DNA from: Flavobacterium sp. J49 | GTDB lineage: Bacteria; Bacteroidota; Bacteroidia; Flavobacteriales; Flavobacteriaceae | Direction: 5' to 3' | Length of the DNA stretch: 64,000 bases | Assembly: GCF_011742145.1 (NCBI RefSeq) | Contig: NZ_JAAQQU010000105.1 | Span: 62,001-126,000 of the forward strand | In this document: in pieces, positions 1 through 8,984 of the stretch | How the letters are laid out: the number at the start of each line of letters is the position of its first letter | How positions within the stretch are numbered: position 1 is the stretch's first letter | Notes under the pieces: generated by a model | Seen by the model: the letters and a program-made list of their open reading frames with translations, nothing else | What the model was told of the DNA's origin: nothing | The model's database searches: none | Translations under genes and position numbers: made by a program

Positions 1-125
1 ACACGATTGTTTCTGGTAGGATCGGTAAAGTTAATCGTGGTATGGCCAATTTGAAACGGTTGAGCCCAACCGATTGGAGTAATACCTATAAGAAAAAGAG
101 CAACAAACAACTTAACAGGTTTCAT
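1..125 (-). CDS. Secreted protein, 5' end only (cut by window edge)
   Basis: An ATG at 123-125 on the minus strand opens a frame of 41 codons that runs off the left edge without a stop. It begins with a basic residue, a hydrophobic stretch and an Ala-Gln cleavage-like site, so it reads as a signal peptide. The mature start (PFQIGHTTINFTDPTRNNR) resembles the N-terminus of secreted dienelactone-hydrolase/PAF-acetylhydrolase-like alpha/beta hydrolases, in which a 'DPtRnR' motif precedes the first strand. That family guess rests on about 20 residues only. It is transcribed divergently from the methyltransferase gene. Confidence 0.55.
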   Translation of the reverse strand, partial: MKPVKLFVALFLIGITPIGWAQPFQIGHTTINFTDPTRNNR

Positions 126-197
126 TTTGAGAGAATTAATCAAATCAAATATAGGGAATTCTGATTCCAAACTGTTTTTAGCTTGTTAATTTTAAGC

Positions 198-224
198 TTG
201 GATAACAAAAAAGGAATATCTTTG
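198..224 (+). promoter_or_regulatory. Promoter of RsmB-type gene
   Basis: TATCTTTG at 217-224 matches the Bacteroidetes -7 consensus TAnnTTTG exactly. TTG at 198-200 could be the -33 box, with a slightly short 16-bp spacer. It lies inside the longest possible open frame (from TTG 183), which is why the ATG at 246 is taken as the true start. Confidence 0.6.
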
Positions 225-245
225 CACGCTTATTTTTTTTACAAC

Positions 246-1466
246 ATGCGATTACATCGAAATTTAGTTTACACCACCATTGATTCCTTAAACGCTATTT
301 TCAACGAAGGCGAATATGCCGATAAAGTGGTAGCTCGTGCCTTAAAAAAAGACAAACGTTGGGGAAGCTCTGACCGTAAATTTGTGGCCGAAACCATCTA
401 CGAAATCGTCCGTTGGAAAAGACTTTATATGGAAATTGCCGGCGTAAAAGAACCTTTCGACCGTGACCAATTATGGCGATTATTTGCCGTTTGGGCTGTG
501 TTGCGCGGTTATCCGATTCCCGATTGGAGACAACTCGAAGGCACACCGGAACGCAAAATCAAAGGCCGATTTGATGAATTGTCCAAAATCAGAAAGATGC
601 GGGAGTCTATTCCGGATTGGATGGATGAATTGGGTGTAAAAGAATTAGGCGAAGAGGTTTGGACCAAAGAAATTGCGGCGCAAAACAAACAAGCACAAGT
701 AATTCTTCGAGTAAATACTTTAAAAACGACCAAAGAAAAACTTCGCGCCATTTTAATGGATTTAAACATCGAAACCGAGTTTTTAAAAGACCAACCCGAT
801 GCTTTAGTGCTTAAAGAAAGAGCTAATGTATTTTTAACCGATGCCTTCAAAGAAGGTTTGTTTGAAGTACAAGACGCCTCTTCTCAGTTAGTCGCTGCTT
901 TCCTCGACGTTCAACCCGGAATGAGAGTGGTAGATACTTGTGCCGGTGCCGGTGGTAAAACATTACACATGGCTTCGCTAATGCAAAACAAAGGGCAATT
1001 GATTGCCATGGATTTGTATGAAAGCAAACTCAAACAATTAAAATTAAGAGCCAAAAGAAACGGCGCTTTCAATATAGAATACCGCATTATCGACTCGACC
1101 AAAGTCATCAAAAAGCTCCACGAAAAAGCCGATAGAGTCTTAATCGATGCACCCTGCAGCGGATTGGGTGTTTTAAAAAGAAATCCGGATGCCAAGTGGA
1201 AACTCCAACCGGAATTCATTGACAACATCAAAAAAGTACAAGCCGAAGTTTTAGAAAATTACTCTAAAATCGTAAAGCCCGGCGGCAAATTGGTTTACGC
1301 CACTTGCTCGGTCTTACCTTCTGAAAATCAGGAACAAGTTAAGCATTTCTTGACTACCGAAATCGGGAAATCATTTACCTTTGTAAAAGATACCAAAATT
1401 TTAGCCCAAGACACCGGATTCGATGGTTTCTACATGGCCTTATTAGAACGAAAAAAAGAAGCATAA
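246..1466 (+). CDS. RsmB/NOP-family RNA (cytosine-5) methyltransferase
   Basis: A 406-residue cytosolic enzyme that uses S-adenosylmethionine to make 5-methylcytosine in rRNA (or tRNA). The SAM loop DTCAGAGGKT lies at residues 230-239. Motif IV DAPCSGLG has Cys304, and motif VI has Cys354 in ATCS; the Cys pair is the catalytic couple of the family. The N-terminal third (about 1-130) is helical and NusB-like in position. The frame stays open to TTG 183, but that extension crosses a perfect -7 box, so ATG 246 is chosen. The endonuclease gene follows after 5 bp and may be cotranscribed. Which base is modified cannot be read from sequence. Confidence 0.9.
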   Translation: MRLHRNLVYTTIDSLNAIFNEGEYADKVVARALKKDKRWGSSDRKFVAETIYEIVRWKRLYMEIAGVKEPFDRDQLWRLFAVWAVLRGYPIPDWRQLEGTPERKIKGRFDELSKIRKMRESIPDWMDELGVKELGEEVWTKEIAAQNKQAQVILRVNTLKTTKEKLRAILMDLNIETEFLKDQPDALVLKERANVFLTDAFKEGLFEVQDASSQLVAAFLDVQPGMRVVDTCAGAGGKTLHMASLMQNKGQLIAMDLYESKLKQLKLRAKRNGAFNIEYRIIDSTKVIKKLHEKADRVLIDAPCSGLGVLKRNPDAKWKLQPEFIDNIKKVQAEVLENYSKIVKPGGKLVYATCSVLPSENQEQVKHFLTTEIGKSFTFVKDTKILAQDTGFDGFYMALLERKKEA

Positions 1467-1471
1467 ACCCT

Positions 1472-2551
1472 ATGAAAAAAATCTTTACCCTTTTATTATT
1501 AAGCAGTGTTTTTTTGGGGTTTGCCCAAATACCGGCAGGATATTACAATACCGCAACAGGAACCGGGTACACTTTAAAAACACAACTTTTCAATATCATT
1601 AACGATCACAACGATAGAGGTTATGCAGGTTTATACGTTACCTATACTACGTCTGACATCGATATTTACTACGAAAACAACGGTTCGATGCTCGATATGT
1701 ATACCGAAAATCCAACCGGATCCGAATGTGAATTTATTTATGGTGGCGGTTTACAAGACGACGGAACTTTAGGGAATAACGAATGTGAAAGATACAACCG
1801 AGAGCACATCATTCCGCAATCGGTATTTGGTTCTGCTACGCCTATGTATTCCGATGCGCATTTTGTTGTGCCGTCTGATAAATATGTCAATGCACAAAGA
1901 GGTGATTTGCCTTTTAGTAAAGTGAATGTTGCCAACAACACTTACTCTAATGGCGGCAAAAGAGGCTCTAATTTAAACTCAGGCTACTCTTCCGGATACA
2001 ACGGAACCGTGTTTGAACCCATAAATGAATTTAAAGGCGATATTGCCCGAATGATTCTTTATTTTGCCACAAGATACGAAGATCAGGTTGCCGGATGGAC
2101 TTATACCATGTTCAACGGCACCAGCACTCAAGTGTTTACGAATCAATCATTAAACGTGTTGCTGACATGGAACGCGCAAGATCCGGTGAGTCAGAGAGAA
2201 ATTGACCGCAACAATGCAATTTATGCTCGTCAAAACAACCGAAATCCATTCATTGACAACAACAATTACGTAACGCAAATTTGGGGTTTACCATTAGCAA
2301 CTAACACTTTTGAAGATTTAAATGCCGTTACGATATACCCAAATCCAACAACTGATATCCTCAATATTGAGTCTTCGATTGTATTGGATAAAATTGAAAT
2401 TATCACCATCAACGGTCAGGTATTACAGCAAATCAAAAACCCGACTTTGGACAATAACACCTACTCCATCAGTAATTTGCCAAAAGGATTTTACTTTTTA
2501 AAAATAGCATCGGGTTCGGATTCAGTAACCAAAAAAGTATTGGTTAACTAA
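1472..2551 (+). CDS. Secreted endonuclease I family nuclease with T9SS sorting domain
   Basis: A 359-residue exported nuclease related to EndA/Vibrio Dns. Residues 1-19 are a signal peptide ending Phe-Ala-Gln. The catalytic block REHIIPQS (110-117) and the DAHFVVPSDKYVN segment (128-140) match the endonuclease I active-site region, with an R-G-D and R...Y pattern further on. The last ~75 residues begin IYPNPTTD and end KKVLVN, a type A T9SS C-terminal domain, so the protein should cross the outer membrane and be anchored or released there. Likely role: degrading extracellular DNA for nutrients. It is followed by a strong terminator. Confidence 0.9.
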   Translation: MKKIFTLLLLSSVFLGFAQIPAGYYNTATGTGYTLKTQLFNIINDHNDRGYAGLYVTYTTSDIDIYYENNGSMLDMYTENPTGSECEFIYGGGLQDDGTLGNNECERYNREHIIPQSVFGSATPMYSDAHFVVPSDKYVNAQRGDLPFSKVNVANNTYSNGGKRGSNLNSGYSSGYNGTVFEPINEFKGDIARMILYFATRYEDQVAGWTYTMFNGTSTQVFTNQSLNVLLTWNAQDPVSQREIDRNNAIYARQNNRNPFIDNNNYVTQIWGLPLATNTFEDLNAVTIYPNPTTDILNIESSIVLDKIEIITINGQVLQQIKNPTLDNNTYSISNLPKGFYFLKIASGSDSVTKKVLVN

Positions 2552-2575
2552 GTTTAAACTGAAATATTTAAAAGA

Positions 2576-2606
2576 AACGCTGTTGAATTTCAACGGCGTT
2601 TTTTTA
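2576..2606 (+). terminator. Intrinsic terminator after endonuclease gene
   Basis: A 10-bp stem AACGCTGTTG/CAACGGCGTT (one G-T pair), 5-nt loop, then a run of T. Confidence 0.85.
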
Positions 2607-2666
2607 TTAGACTCTTTATTAATTTATTAAAATCCGTACAAAAAAGTACAGAAAACGTTGATTTCC

Positions 2667-2697
2667 TTTGAACTTTAACGCTTCTTTACTATCTTTC
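2667..2697 (+). promoter_or_regulatory. Promoter of DUF349 gene
   Basis: TTTG at 2667-2670, exactly 19 bp, then TATCTTTC at 2690-2697 (one mismatch to TAnnTTTG). This sits within the upstream part of the longest open frame and sets the start at ATG 2734. Confidence 0.65.
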
Positions 2698-2733
2698 GCC
2701 CTCAAATGTGTAACCCTTAAAACATTTATACAA

Positions 2734-4977
2734 ATGTTAGAAGAAAAGAATGATAACCTGCAAGATGCAGATGGAAATGTAGTAAACGAGTCATTGGAAG
2801 TGACCACTACTGAAAATCAGGAAACTATAGCCGAAGATGCAAGTCAGGAGTTGGAAGCTGGAAGTACTGCTGTTGAAGCAACTACCGAAGAAGTCTCCGA
2901 AGTGACAGAAGTTGTTGAAGTAGCTGAAGTAGCTGTGGAAGAAACGACAGAAGTCGTTTCAGAACCGGAAGCTGTGGCTGAAGAACCAACTGTAGAAGTA
3001 GCGGTTTTAACCGAAGCGCTTACTGAAGACGAATTGGAAGTAGCGGCTGAAAAAGAAGCTCTAGTGGAAGAAACCGTTGAAGTGGCCGAAACTGTGGCTG
3101 AAGAAGCTCCGCAAACCGAAGTAGAATTGACTGCCGAAGAAGTAGCCGATGATACACCTGTTTTGGAAACCAAAGGTGATGCTGTAATGGATGCCATTCA
3201 GGAAGTGAATGCTGAAGAAGGTGAAGATGAATCTTTAAAAGAGCGTCACGATATCCCGATGTTGGATTACGAAACTTTATCCATGGAGCAATTGGTGGAC
3301 GAGTTGGGTGATTTAGTCGTGGTAGAAAAAGTGATGTCGGTTAAAGACCATGTGGAAGAATTGAAAAAAGCATTCTTGTCAAAATACCACCACTTTATTG
3401 AGGAGAAAAAAGACGAATTCCACGCCGAAAATCCGGATACTACAGAAGATTTCCATTATCATTTTCCGCTTAAAATAAAATTCGACCAATTATATACCCA
3501 ATATAGAGAGAAGAAAAACACGCACTTCAAAAGCTTGCAAAACAGTCTGAAAACCAATTTAGACAACCGTTTGGCTATCGTTGAAGAGTTAAAACAATTA
3601 ATCAATTCTCAAGATAGTATTTCGTCTGCGTTAAAGCAATTCAACGAAATCAGAGAGCGTTGGAAAACGGCTGGTCCGATTCCGAAAGACAAATACAACC
3701 ACGTTTGGAACAATTACCACTTCCACGTTGAAAACTTCTATGACTTTTTACACTTAGACAGAGAAGCCCGTGATTTGGATTTCAAACACAACTTAGAACA
3801 AAAACAAAAAATCATTGCGCGTGTAGAAGAATTGGTTCACGAGGAAGACATCAACAAGGCTTTCCGTGAATTGCAAGACTTACACCGCATTTGGAAAGAA
3901 GATATCGGTCCGGTTTCCCGCGACCAACGTGAGGAAATTTGGAACCGATTCAGCGAATTGACCAAACAAATGCACGACAAACGCGAAAGTCTATATGAAA
4001 AACTTCGCGAAGGAGAAACGGCCAATTTAGAAAAGAAAAAAGACATCATCGCTCAGATTGAAGTCTTGGCCCAAGAAAAAGTGAACTCTCATTCGGCTTG
4101 GTTAGGCCAAATTGAAAAAGTGGAAGCGTTGAGAAATCAGTTCTTCGCCGCCGGAAAAGTGCCTTCTGAAGTGAATGAAGAAACTTGGACCGCCTTTAAA
4201 AATGCCGTGAGAAGTTTCAACGTGTTGAAAAACTCATTCTACAAAGACATCAAAAAAGACCAAAACGATAACCTTTCCAAAAAACAAGCGTTGGTGGCCA
4301 AAGCCAATGAGTTAAAAGAGAGCACCGATTTTGCAGCCACTACGCCATTAATGAAACAAATTCAGGAAGAGTGGAAAACCATTGGTCACGTACCGAGAAA
4401 ATTCTCCGACAAACTTTGGGCCGAATTCAGAGCCGCTTGTAACGAGTATTTCGAGAAACTGAAAGAGCAAAAATCAGAAGTGAATGTAGAAGAAGTAGAA
4501 GCCTTTGAAAAGAAAAAAGCCTACTTAGAAACTTTGAGAGCTTTTGAATTAATTGGCGACCACAAAACCGACTTAGACGCCATCAAAGCCCACATCGAAA
4601 CTTGGAAAAGTTTTGGTAAAGTGCCATTTGCCCGTCGTCATATTGAAGGGAAGTTCAATAAAATATTGGATGCATTATTCGAAAAACTAAGCTTGAGCAA
4701 AAAAGAAAACGAGATGACGCGTTATGCCAATCGCTTGGATAACTTAGCCGGTAGCGATACCCGCAAACTCGACAACGAGAAAGTATTCTTGATGCGTAAG
4801 ATTGACGAAGTACAAGGGGAAATTTTCCAATTGGAAAACAACATCCAATTCTTTGCCAATGCCAAAGCGGATAACCCGATGGTGAAAGAAGTGAAGAAAA
4901 ACATAGACTTCAAAAAAGAAGAGTTGGCCACGCTGAAAGAAAAGCTGAAACAACTGAGAAATTTGAAAACAGAATAA
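2734..4977 (+). CDS. DUF349 domain protein with acidic N-terminus
   Basis: A 747-residue protein with several tandem DUF349 units, each a helical block carrying W..G.(V/I)P....LW..F, e.g. WKTAGPIPKDKYNHVW, WKEDIGPVSRDQREEIW and WKSFGKVPFARRHIEGKF. Residues ~10-165 are a low-complexity acidic tract of Glu, Val, Ala and Thr, probably disordered. No signal peptide or membrane segment. DUF349 proteins are common in Bacteroidetes and have no settled biochemical role; the coiled helical repeats suggest a binding scaffold. The open frame extends to TTG 2668, but the promoter lies there, so ATG 2734 is used. It converges on pyrB across a shared terminator. Confidence 0.85.
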   Translation: MLEEKNDNLQDADGNVVNESLEVTTTENQETIAEDASQELEAGSTAVEATTEEVSEVTEVVEVAEVAVEETTEVVSEPEAVAEEPTVEVAVLTEALTEDELEVAAEKEALVEETVEVAETVAEEAPQTEVELTAEEVADDTPVLETKGDAVMDAIQEVNAEEGEDESLKERHDIPMLDYETLSMEQLVDELGDLVVVEKVMSVKDHVEELKKAFLSKYHHFIEEKKDEFHAENPDTTEDFHYHFPLKIKFDQLYTQYREKKNTHFKSLQNSLKTNLDNRLAIVEELKQLINSQDSISSALKQFNEIRERWKTAGPIPKDKYNHVWNNYHFHVENFYDFLHLDREARDLDFKHNLEQKQKIIARVEELVHEEDINKAFRELQDLHRIWKEDIGPVSRDQREEIWNRFSELTKQMHDKRESLYEKLREGETANLEKKKDIIAQIEVLAQEKVNSHSAWLGQIEKVEALRNQFFAAGKVPSEVNEETWTAFKNAVRSFNVLKNSFYKDIKKDQNDNLSKKQALVAKANELKESTDFAATTPLMKQIQEEWKTIGHVPRKFSDKLWAEFRAACNEYFEKLKEQKSEVNVEEVEAFEKKKAYLETLRAFELIGDHKTDLDAIKAHIETWKSFGKVPFARRHIEGKFNKILDALFEKLSLSKKENEMTRYANRLDNLAGSDTRKLDNEKVFLMRKIDEVQGEIFQLENNIQFFANAKADNPMVKEVKKNIDFKKEELATLKEKLKQLRNLKTE

Positions 4978-4980
4978 CAA

Positions 4981-5009
4981 AAAAGCCTCGAATTATCGAG
5001 GCTTTTTTT
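4981..5009. terminator. Bidirectional terminator, DUF349 / pyrB
   Basis: AAAGCCTCG/CGAGGCTTT stem with a 6-nt loop, A-tract on one side and T7 on the other, between convergent genes. The pyrB stop codon overlaps its edge. Confidence 0.9.
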
Positions 5010-5937
5010 ATTGTTGTATTTTAGAAGCTAAGAGATAAATCACCGCCATTCGTATGGCCACACCGTTTTCCACCTGGTCCAGGATCACCGATTGTTGGGA
5101 ATCGGCTACGTCTGAAGTGATTTCGACCCCACGGTTAATCGGTCCGGGGTGCATGATGACAATTTCTTTGTTGAGCGAATCCAATAAAGCTTTGTCCACT
5201 CCGTATTGTTGGGCATATTCTCGAGTCGATGGGAAATAGTTCACATCCATACGTTCGTTTTGCACGCGAAGCATGTTCGCCACATCGCACCATTCTAACG
5301 CTTTTCTCAAATTGGGCTCAACCGTTACGCCAAGACTTTCGATGTATTTTGGAATCAAAGTTTTCGGGCCACACACTTTCACTTCGGCACCTTGCATTTG
5401 TAGCGCGTAGATGTTGGATAAGGCTACTCTCGAGTGCAATATATCGCCTACGATGACCACCTTTTTCCCGCCTACTTCGCCCAGTCTTTCTCGGATAGAA
5501 TAACTGTCGAGCAAGCCTTGCGTTGGGTGTTCGTGGGCACCGTCTCCGGCGTTGATGATACTGGCTTTTACATTTTGGGACAAGAAGTAAGCCGCACCCG
5601 GATTGGCGTGACGCATCACGACCATATCGACTTTCATCGATAAGATGTTGTTGACCGTATCAATCAATGTTTCTCCTTTTTTCACAGAAGATTGCGCTGC
5701 TGAAAAACTGATGACATCCGCAGACAATCTTTTTTGTGCCAATTCAAAAGAGAGTTTGGTACGTGTACTGTTCTCAAAAAAGATATTGGCAATGGTAATG
5801 TCGCGCAGCGAAGGCACTTTCTTAATCGGGCGGTTAATCACTTCTTTGAAATGATCGGCCGTCTCAAAAATCAAGTCGATGTCTTGCTTTTGCAGGTATT
5901 TAATCCCTAGTAAATGGTTGACTGACAGTTCGGACAT
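5008..5937 (-). CDS. pyrB: Aspartate carbamoyltransferase catalytic subunit
   Basis: A 309-residue cytosolic enzyme that joins carbamoyl phosphate and aspartate, the first committed step of pyrimidine synthesis. The carbamoyl-phosphate loop FFENSTRTK (53-61) carries S-T-R-T. HPTQGLLD at 137-144 and HPGPINRG near residue 265 complete the aspartate/phosphate site. The length is normal for a catalytic chain. No regulatory pyrI chain is adjacent. It lies 75 bp downstream of pyrR in the same direction, the usual pyrR-pyrB pair. Confidence 0.96.
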   Translation of the reverse strand: MSELSVNHLLGIKYLQKQDIDLIFETADHFKEVINRPIKKVPSLRDITIANIFFENSTRTKLSFELAQKRLSADVISFSAAQSSVKKGETLIDTVNNILSMKVDMVVMRHANPGAAYFLSQNVKASIINAGDGAHEHPTQGLLDSYSIRERLGEVGGKKVVIVGDILHSRVALSNIYALQMQGAEVKVCGPKTLIPKYIESLGVTVEPNLRKALEWCDVANMLRVQNERMDVNYFPSTREYAQQYGVDKALLDSLNKEIVIMHPGPINRGVEITSDVADSQQSVILDQVENGVAIRMAVIYLLASKIQQ

Positions 5938-6012
5938 TTTTTAGTTGTAAGTTGTATTTTAAATGTTGTTGTTTCTTTTAAACTTCGTACCTCGTACTTC
6001 TACCTTAGTACT

Positions 6013-6546
6013 TTAAACCAAGTACACCGCATCTTCTCCATCCTTTTCTTTCCAGGACACGATTACTTTTTCATTATTTATCGCATCCACCTGACGGCCA
6101 CGGTAATCGGGTTGTATCGGCAAATGGCGGCTGAATCTTCGGTCGATGAGGACCAAAAGTTCTACTTCTGACGGTCGGCCAAAGGACTGCACGGCGGTTA
6201 AGGCCGCATTGATACTTCTTCCGGTGAATAGCACATCGTCAATAAAAACCACTTTTTGGTCTTCTACCAAAAAATCAATTTGGGTCTTGTTGGCTTCCAA
6301 TTGCTTTTCGCCCCGACGGAAATCATCGCGGAAAAAAGTGATGTCTAAGAATCCTAATTGAACGTCCTTGATTTGGTAATCATTTTCCAATAAAGCCTTG
6401 ATACGATTGGCCAAATAAGTGCCTCGAGGTTGTATGCCTATTAAAACAGTGTTGGAAAAATCGAGGTGGTTTTCGATTAACTGACAAGCCAAACGATGGA
6501 GTATGATATTGACTTCTTTGGAAGTGAGCAATACTTTTTGACTCAT
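6013..6546 (-). CDS. pyrR: PyrR: pyrimidine operon regulator / uracil phosphoribosyltransferase
   Basis: A 177-residue type I phosphoribosyltransferase fold. The PRPP loop VVFIDDVLFTGRS is at 99-111, preceded by the flexible FFRDDFRRGEKQ hood segment typical of PyrR. PyrR proteins convert uracil to UMP, and in Gram-positives bind pyr mRNA to control attenuation. No clear PyrR-type attenuator was seen in the 75-bp pyrR-pyrB gap, which instead holds short ACTTCGTACTT-like repeats, so RNA-level regulation here is unproven. It is the first gene of the pyrR-pyrB unit and has its own promoter. Confidence 0.93.
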   Translation of the reverse strand: MSQKVLLTSKEVNIILHRLACQLIENHLDFSNTVLIGIQPRGTYLANRIKALLENDYQIKDVQLGFLDITFFRDDFRRGEKQLEANKTQIDFLVEDQKVVFIDDVLFTGRSINAALTAVQSFGRPSEVELLVLIDRRFSRHLPIQPDYRGRQVDAINNEKVIVSWKEKDGEDAVYLV

Positions 6547-6565
6547 GGTAGTGTTGTTTGGGTGG

Positions 6566-6597
6566 TAAAAGTAGGGATTTTTTTTAAGCGAGGCAAA
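6566..6597 (-). promoter_or_regulatory. pyrR-pyrB promoter
   Basis: Read on the minus strand: TTTG (6597-6594), 20 bp, TACTTTTA (6573-6566), then about 20 nt to the pyrR ATG. Confidence 0.65.
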
Positions 6598-6604
6598 TTT
6601 GTTT

Positions 6605-6656
6605 GGTTGTCGGTTGTGCGTTGTCCGTTGTCTGTTGTCGGTTGTCAGTTGTTGGT
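6605..6656. repeat. GTTGTC-type low-complexity repeat
   Basis: About 50 bp of imperfect 7-8-mers around GTTGTCG, abutting the 173-bp repeat. The same motif recurs inverted at 22079-22096. No coding potential seen. Confidence 0.6.
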
Positions 6657-6826
6657 TATGGATTCGTCAGTTCGAGTGTTTTTTGTGGCGTGCAACAGAA
6701 CAAAAAATGACCCGAGGTTTCAGCCGAATTGAGCGAAGCTAATCGAGAACCGTTGCATCACATAGCGTTACAAAGTTCCGAAAGGCGTTATTGAAGAAAA
6801 CTTCTTGTTCATAGTGCATACTTTTC
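6654..6826 (+). repeat. 173-bp dispersed direct repeat, copy 1
   Basis: Aligns without gaps to 12178-12350 (constant offset 5524) with 3 mismatches in 173. It can fold: a TGTGG..TGCAAC arm near 6685-6697 pairs with GTTGCATCACA near 6754, and AGC-GAA-GCT forms an inner hairpin. It has no open frame of note. It resembles intergenic repeats I associate with Flavobacterium genomes, from memory and unchecked. The rest of the pyrR-to-7006 gap, about 6827-7005, is leader sequence with a possible -7 box TACCTTTA at 6889-6896. Confidence 0.9.
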
Positions 6827-7005
6827 AGTAGTGAAAAAAATGTGCAACTTATTGACTATTGCAAATACTTTCACATCTAATTAATTCCTACCTTTATGAC
6901 TGCCAAACCATTACACTACTGAAGCTAATGGCAGCATTTATATAAATGTTGTAATTGGCTGTGGCTTGAAGACACAGTTTTACTATTAACTTTAAACCTT
7001 AAGTC

Positions 7006-7488
7006 ATGAAAAAACTACTGTCCTTTTGCATTGTTCTACTGGTTTGTTGGGAAATGAGTGCCCAAAACAAATTGTTTGTCAGAGTCTATGACCTTGAAGG
7101 CCATAAAGTAAACAAAGGTTATATCCTTGCGGTTAACGACTCTTTATTAATCCTCGAAAAAAACAAAAGTCCCCTAGAGATTCGGGTAAAAACCATCGGA
7201 ATGATTAAAACCAAACGCTCAACCGGTAACAATGTTTTAATTGGCACCATATCCGGGGCCATTGTCATGGGCGGAATCGTTGCGGCTTCCGCTGATCCTG
7301 ACAATTGGATTTTGGATTACACCCCGGCCGAAGGCGCGATAATAGGTGCTTTTATTGGTGCTCCTGCGGGTGCTGCGGTTGGTCTGATGACTACTGTCTT
7401 TAAGAAACCTAAAACTTTTATTATCGATGGTGATTTAGAGAAATGGAAGGTATTCTTGGAACATCTGGTCGAGAAAAAACCTAAATAA
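7006..7488 (+). CDS. Exported glycine-zipper-like protein, unknown function
   Basis: 160 residues. A signal peptide covers residues 1-19 (ends MSAQ). The mature part first has a beta-rich stretch with charged residues (about 20-70), similar in feel to proteins that bind or sense ligands at the envelope. Two glycine/alanine-rich hydrophobic segments follow (~74-92 and ~108-128), resembling a glycine-zipper hairpin. A basic C-terminus follows. No catalytic motif is visible. It is the first of four genes lying between the two 173-bp repeats, and a possible -7 box TACCTTTA lies 110 bp upstream. Function not recognised. Confidence 0.75.
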   Translation: MKKLLSFCIVLLVCWEMSAQNKLFVRVYDLEGHKVNKGYILAVNDSLLILEKNKSPLEIRVKTIGMIKTKRSTGNNVLIGTISGAIVMGGIVAASADPDNWILDYTPAEGAIIGAFIGAPAGAAVGLMTTVFKKPKTFIIDGDLEKWKVFLEHLVEKKPK

Positions 7489-7553
7489 ACAAAAACGGGT
7501 ATGGTATTTTTTTATATTTTTATGGATACCAACCATTTAAAACCAAATCAACA

Positions 7554-8945
7554 ATGATAAAACTAAAAATCACCATCGCACTCCTTTTAATGGTTGAGTT
7601 GACCTTCGGGCAAGACCGAGTTCAAAAGATAGACAGTTTGCTCCATGCTATGTATGCCGATAAAAAAATAAACGGTAATTTTCTCATTGCGGAACAAGGC
7701 AAGGTGATTTACAAGAAATCCTTTGGCTTAGCCAATGAAGAAACCAAAGAACCACTCAACGAAAACTCGATTTTTGAATTGGCCTCGGTTTCCAAACAGT
7801 TTACCGCTATGGCCATTGCCCTATTGCAAGAAAAAGGCAAGTTGAACCTTGACGATAAGATGTCGAAATTCATACCCGAGTTGGCCTTTTATAACAATAT
7901 CACCATAAAAAACCTAGTGTACCACACCAGCGGGCTTCCCGATTATATGGAGCTTATGGAAACCCGATTTGACAAAAGCAAAATAGCCACCAATAAAGAT
8001 ATTGTTGCACTCTTTGCCAAAGAACAGCCCAAATTAGTATTTGACACCAACACCAAATGGGAATACAGCAATACCGGTTATGCCTTGTTGGCTACCATTA
8101 TTGAAAAAGCTTCCGGGATGTCTTATGCCGACTATTTGCAAAAAGCCATTTTCACCCCTTTAAAAATGACCAACACTTTTGTGTACACCCGCAGGTTTGC
8201 GCCCAAAAAGGTAACCAATTATGCCTATGGTTATGTGTATTCAGAAGAATTAAAAAAGCACATTCTTCCCGATGACTTGCCCGAAACCAAAATGGTAGTG
8301 TGGATGGATGGCATTGTGGGTGACGGAACGGTCAACTCCACCGCCAATGATTTGTTACTATGGGACCGCGCTTTGTATACCAACAAACTACTGTCTAAAA
8401 GCGGCATGGAGCAAGTGTTCACGGCGGGTACATTGGCAAACGGTACTGCCACAAAATACGGATTCGGTTGGATGTTAGATAACCATCCTGATTTTGGTAA
8501 GACGGCAAACCATGGCGGTGGTTGGCCGGGCTATAAAACCTATATCGACCGTCACCTTGACAATGACAAAACCATCATCATGTTGCTCAATCATGAAGAC
8601 GCAAAAAACCCTGTCAACTCTATCAGAAACATTCTTTACAACAAGCCTTTGCCGGTAAAAAAAGAAAGAAAAGAAATCACGCTGACCAACGAACAACTTC
8701 AGAAATTTATTGGCACCTATGAATTACAACCGGGTTTTGAAATGAAAATCTCCACCGACAAAGACCAGTTATTCGCGCAATTGACCGGACAGAATGCGTT
8801 TCCTATTTTTGCCGAAAATGAAACCCAGTTTTTTCTAAAAGTAGTCGACGCCCAAATTCACTTCGTTCCCAACGAAACAGGCGCCATCACCGGTTTGGTT
8901 TTATTGCAGAATGGGAATAAAATTGAAGCCAAGCGAATTCAGTGA
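7554..8945 (+). CDS. Exported serine hydrolase, beta-lactamase class C fold
   Basis: 463 residues with a signal peptide at 1-19. The penicillin-binding/beta-lactamase triad is visible: S-x-x-K at Ser78-Lys81, Y-x-N at Tyr171-Asn173, and H-G-G at 320-322. Residues about 375-463 form an extra beta-rich C-terminal domain common in esterase and peptidase members of this superfamily. Family members include esterases, D-aminopeptidases and PBP-like enzymes, so antibiotic resistance should not be assumed. It lies 65 bp after the preceding gene and 39 bp before the alpha/beta hydrolase, and probably shares a transcript with the latter. Confidence 0.88.
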   Translation: MIKLKITIALLLMVELTFGQDRVQKIDSLLHAMYADKKINGNFLIAEQGKVIYKKSFGLANEETKEPLNENSIFELASVSKQFTAMAIALLQEKGKLNLDDKMSKFIPELAFYNNITIKNLVYHTSGLPDYMELMETRFDKSKIATNKDIVALFAKEQPKLVFDTNTKWEYSNTGYALLATIIEKASGMSYADYLQKAIFTPLKMTNTFVYTRRFAPKKVTNYAYGYVYSEELKKHILPDDLPETKMVVWMDGIVGDGTVNSTANDLLLWDRALYTNKLLSKSGMEQVFTAGTLANGTATKYGFGWMLDNHPDFGKTANHGGGWPGYKTYIDRHLDNDKTIIMLLNHEDAKNPVNSIRNILYNKPLPVKKERKEITLTNEQLQKFIGTYELQPGFEMKISTDKDQLFAQLTGQNAFPIFAENETQFFLKVVDAQIHFVPNETGAITGLVLLQNGNKIEAKRIQ

Positions 8946-8984
8946 TAACCGCAAGTATGGTAAACCTAATTAGCGAACTACTTT

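Noticed and set aside
2844-3197. 117-codon antisense open frame rich in Ser/Thr/Val
   Set aside because: It is the mirror of the acidic Glu/Val/Ala repeat in the DUF349 gene; no start signal and no protein-like character.
7554-8945. Antibiotic-resistance beta-lactamase
   Set aside because: The fold and triad are present, but many such proteins are esterases or peptidases; nothing specific to beta-lactam hydrolysis is visible.
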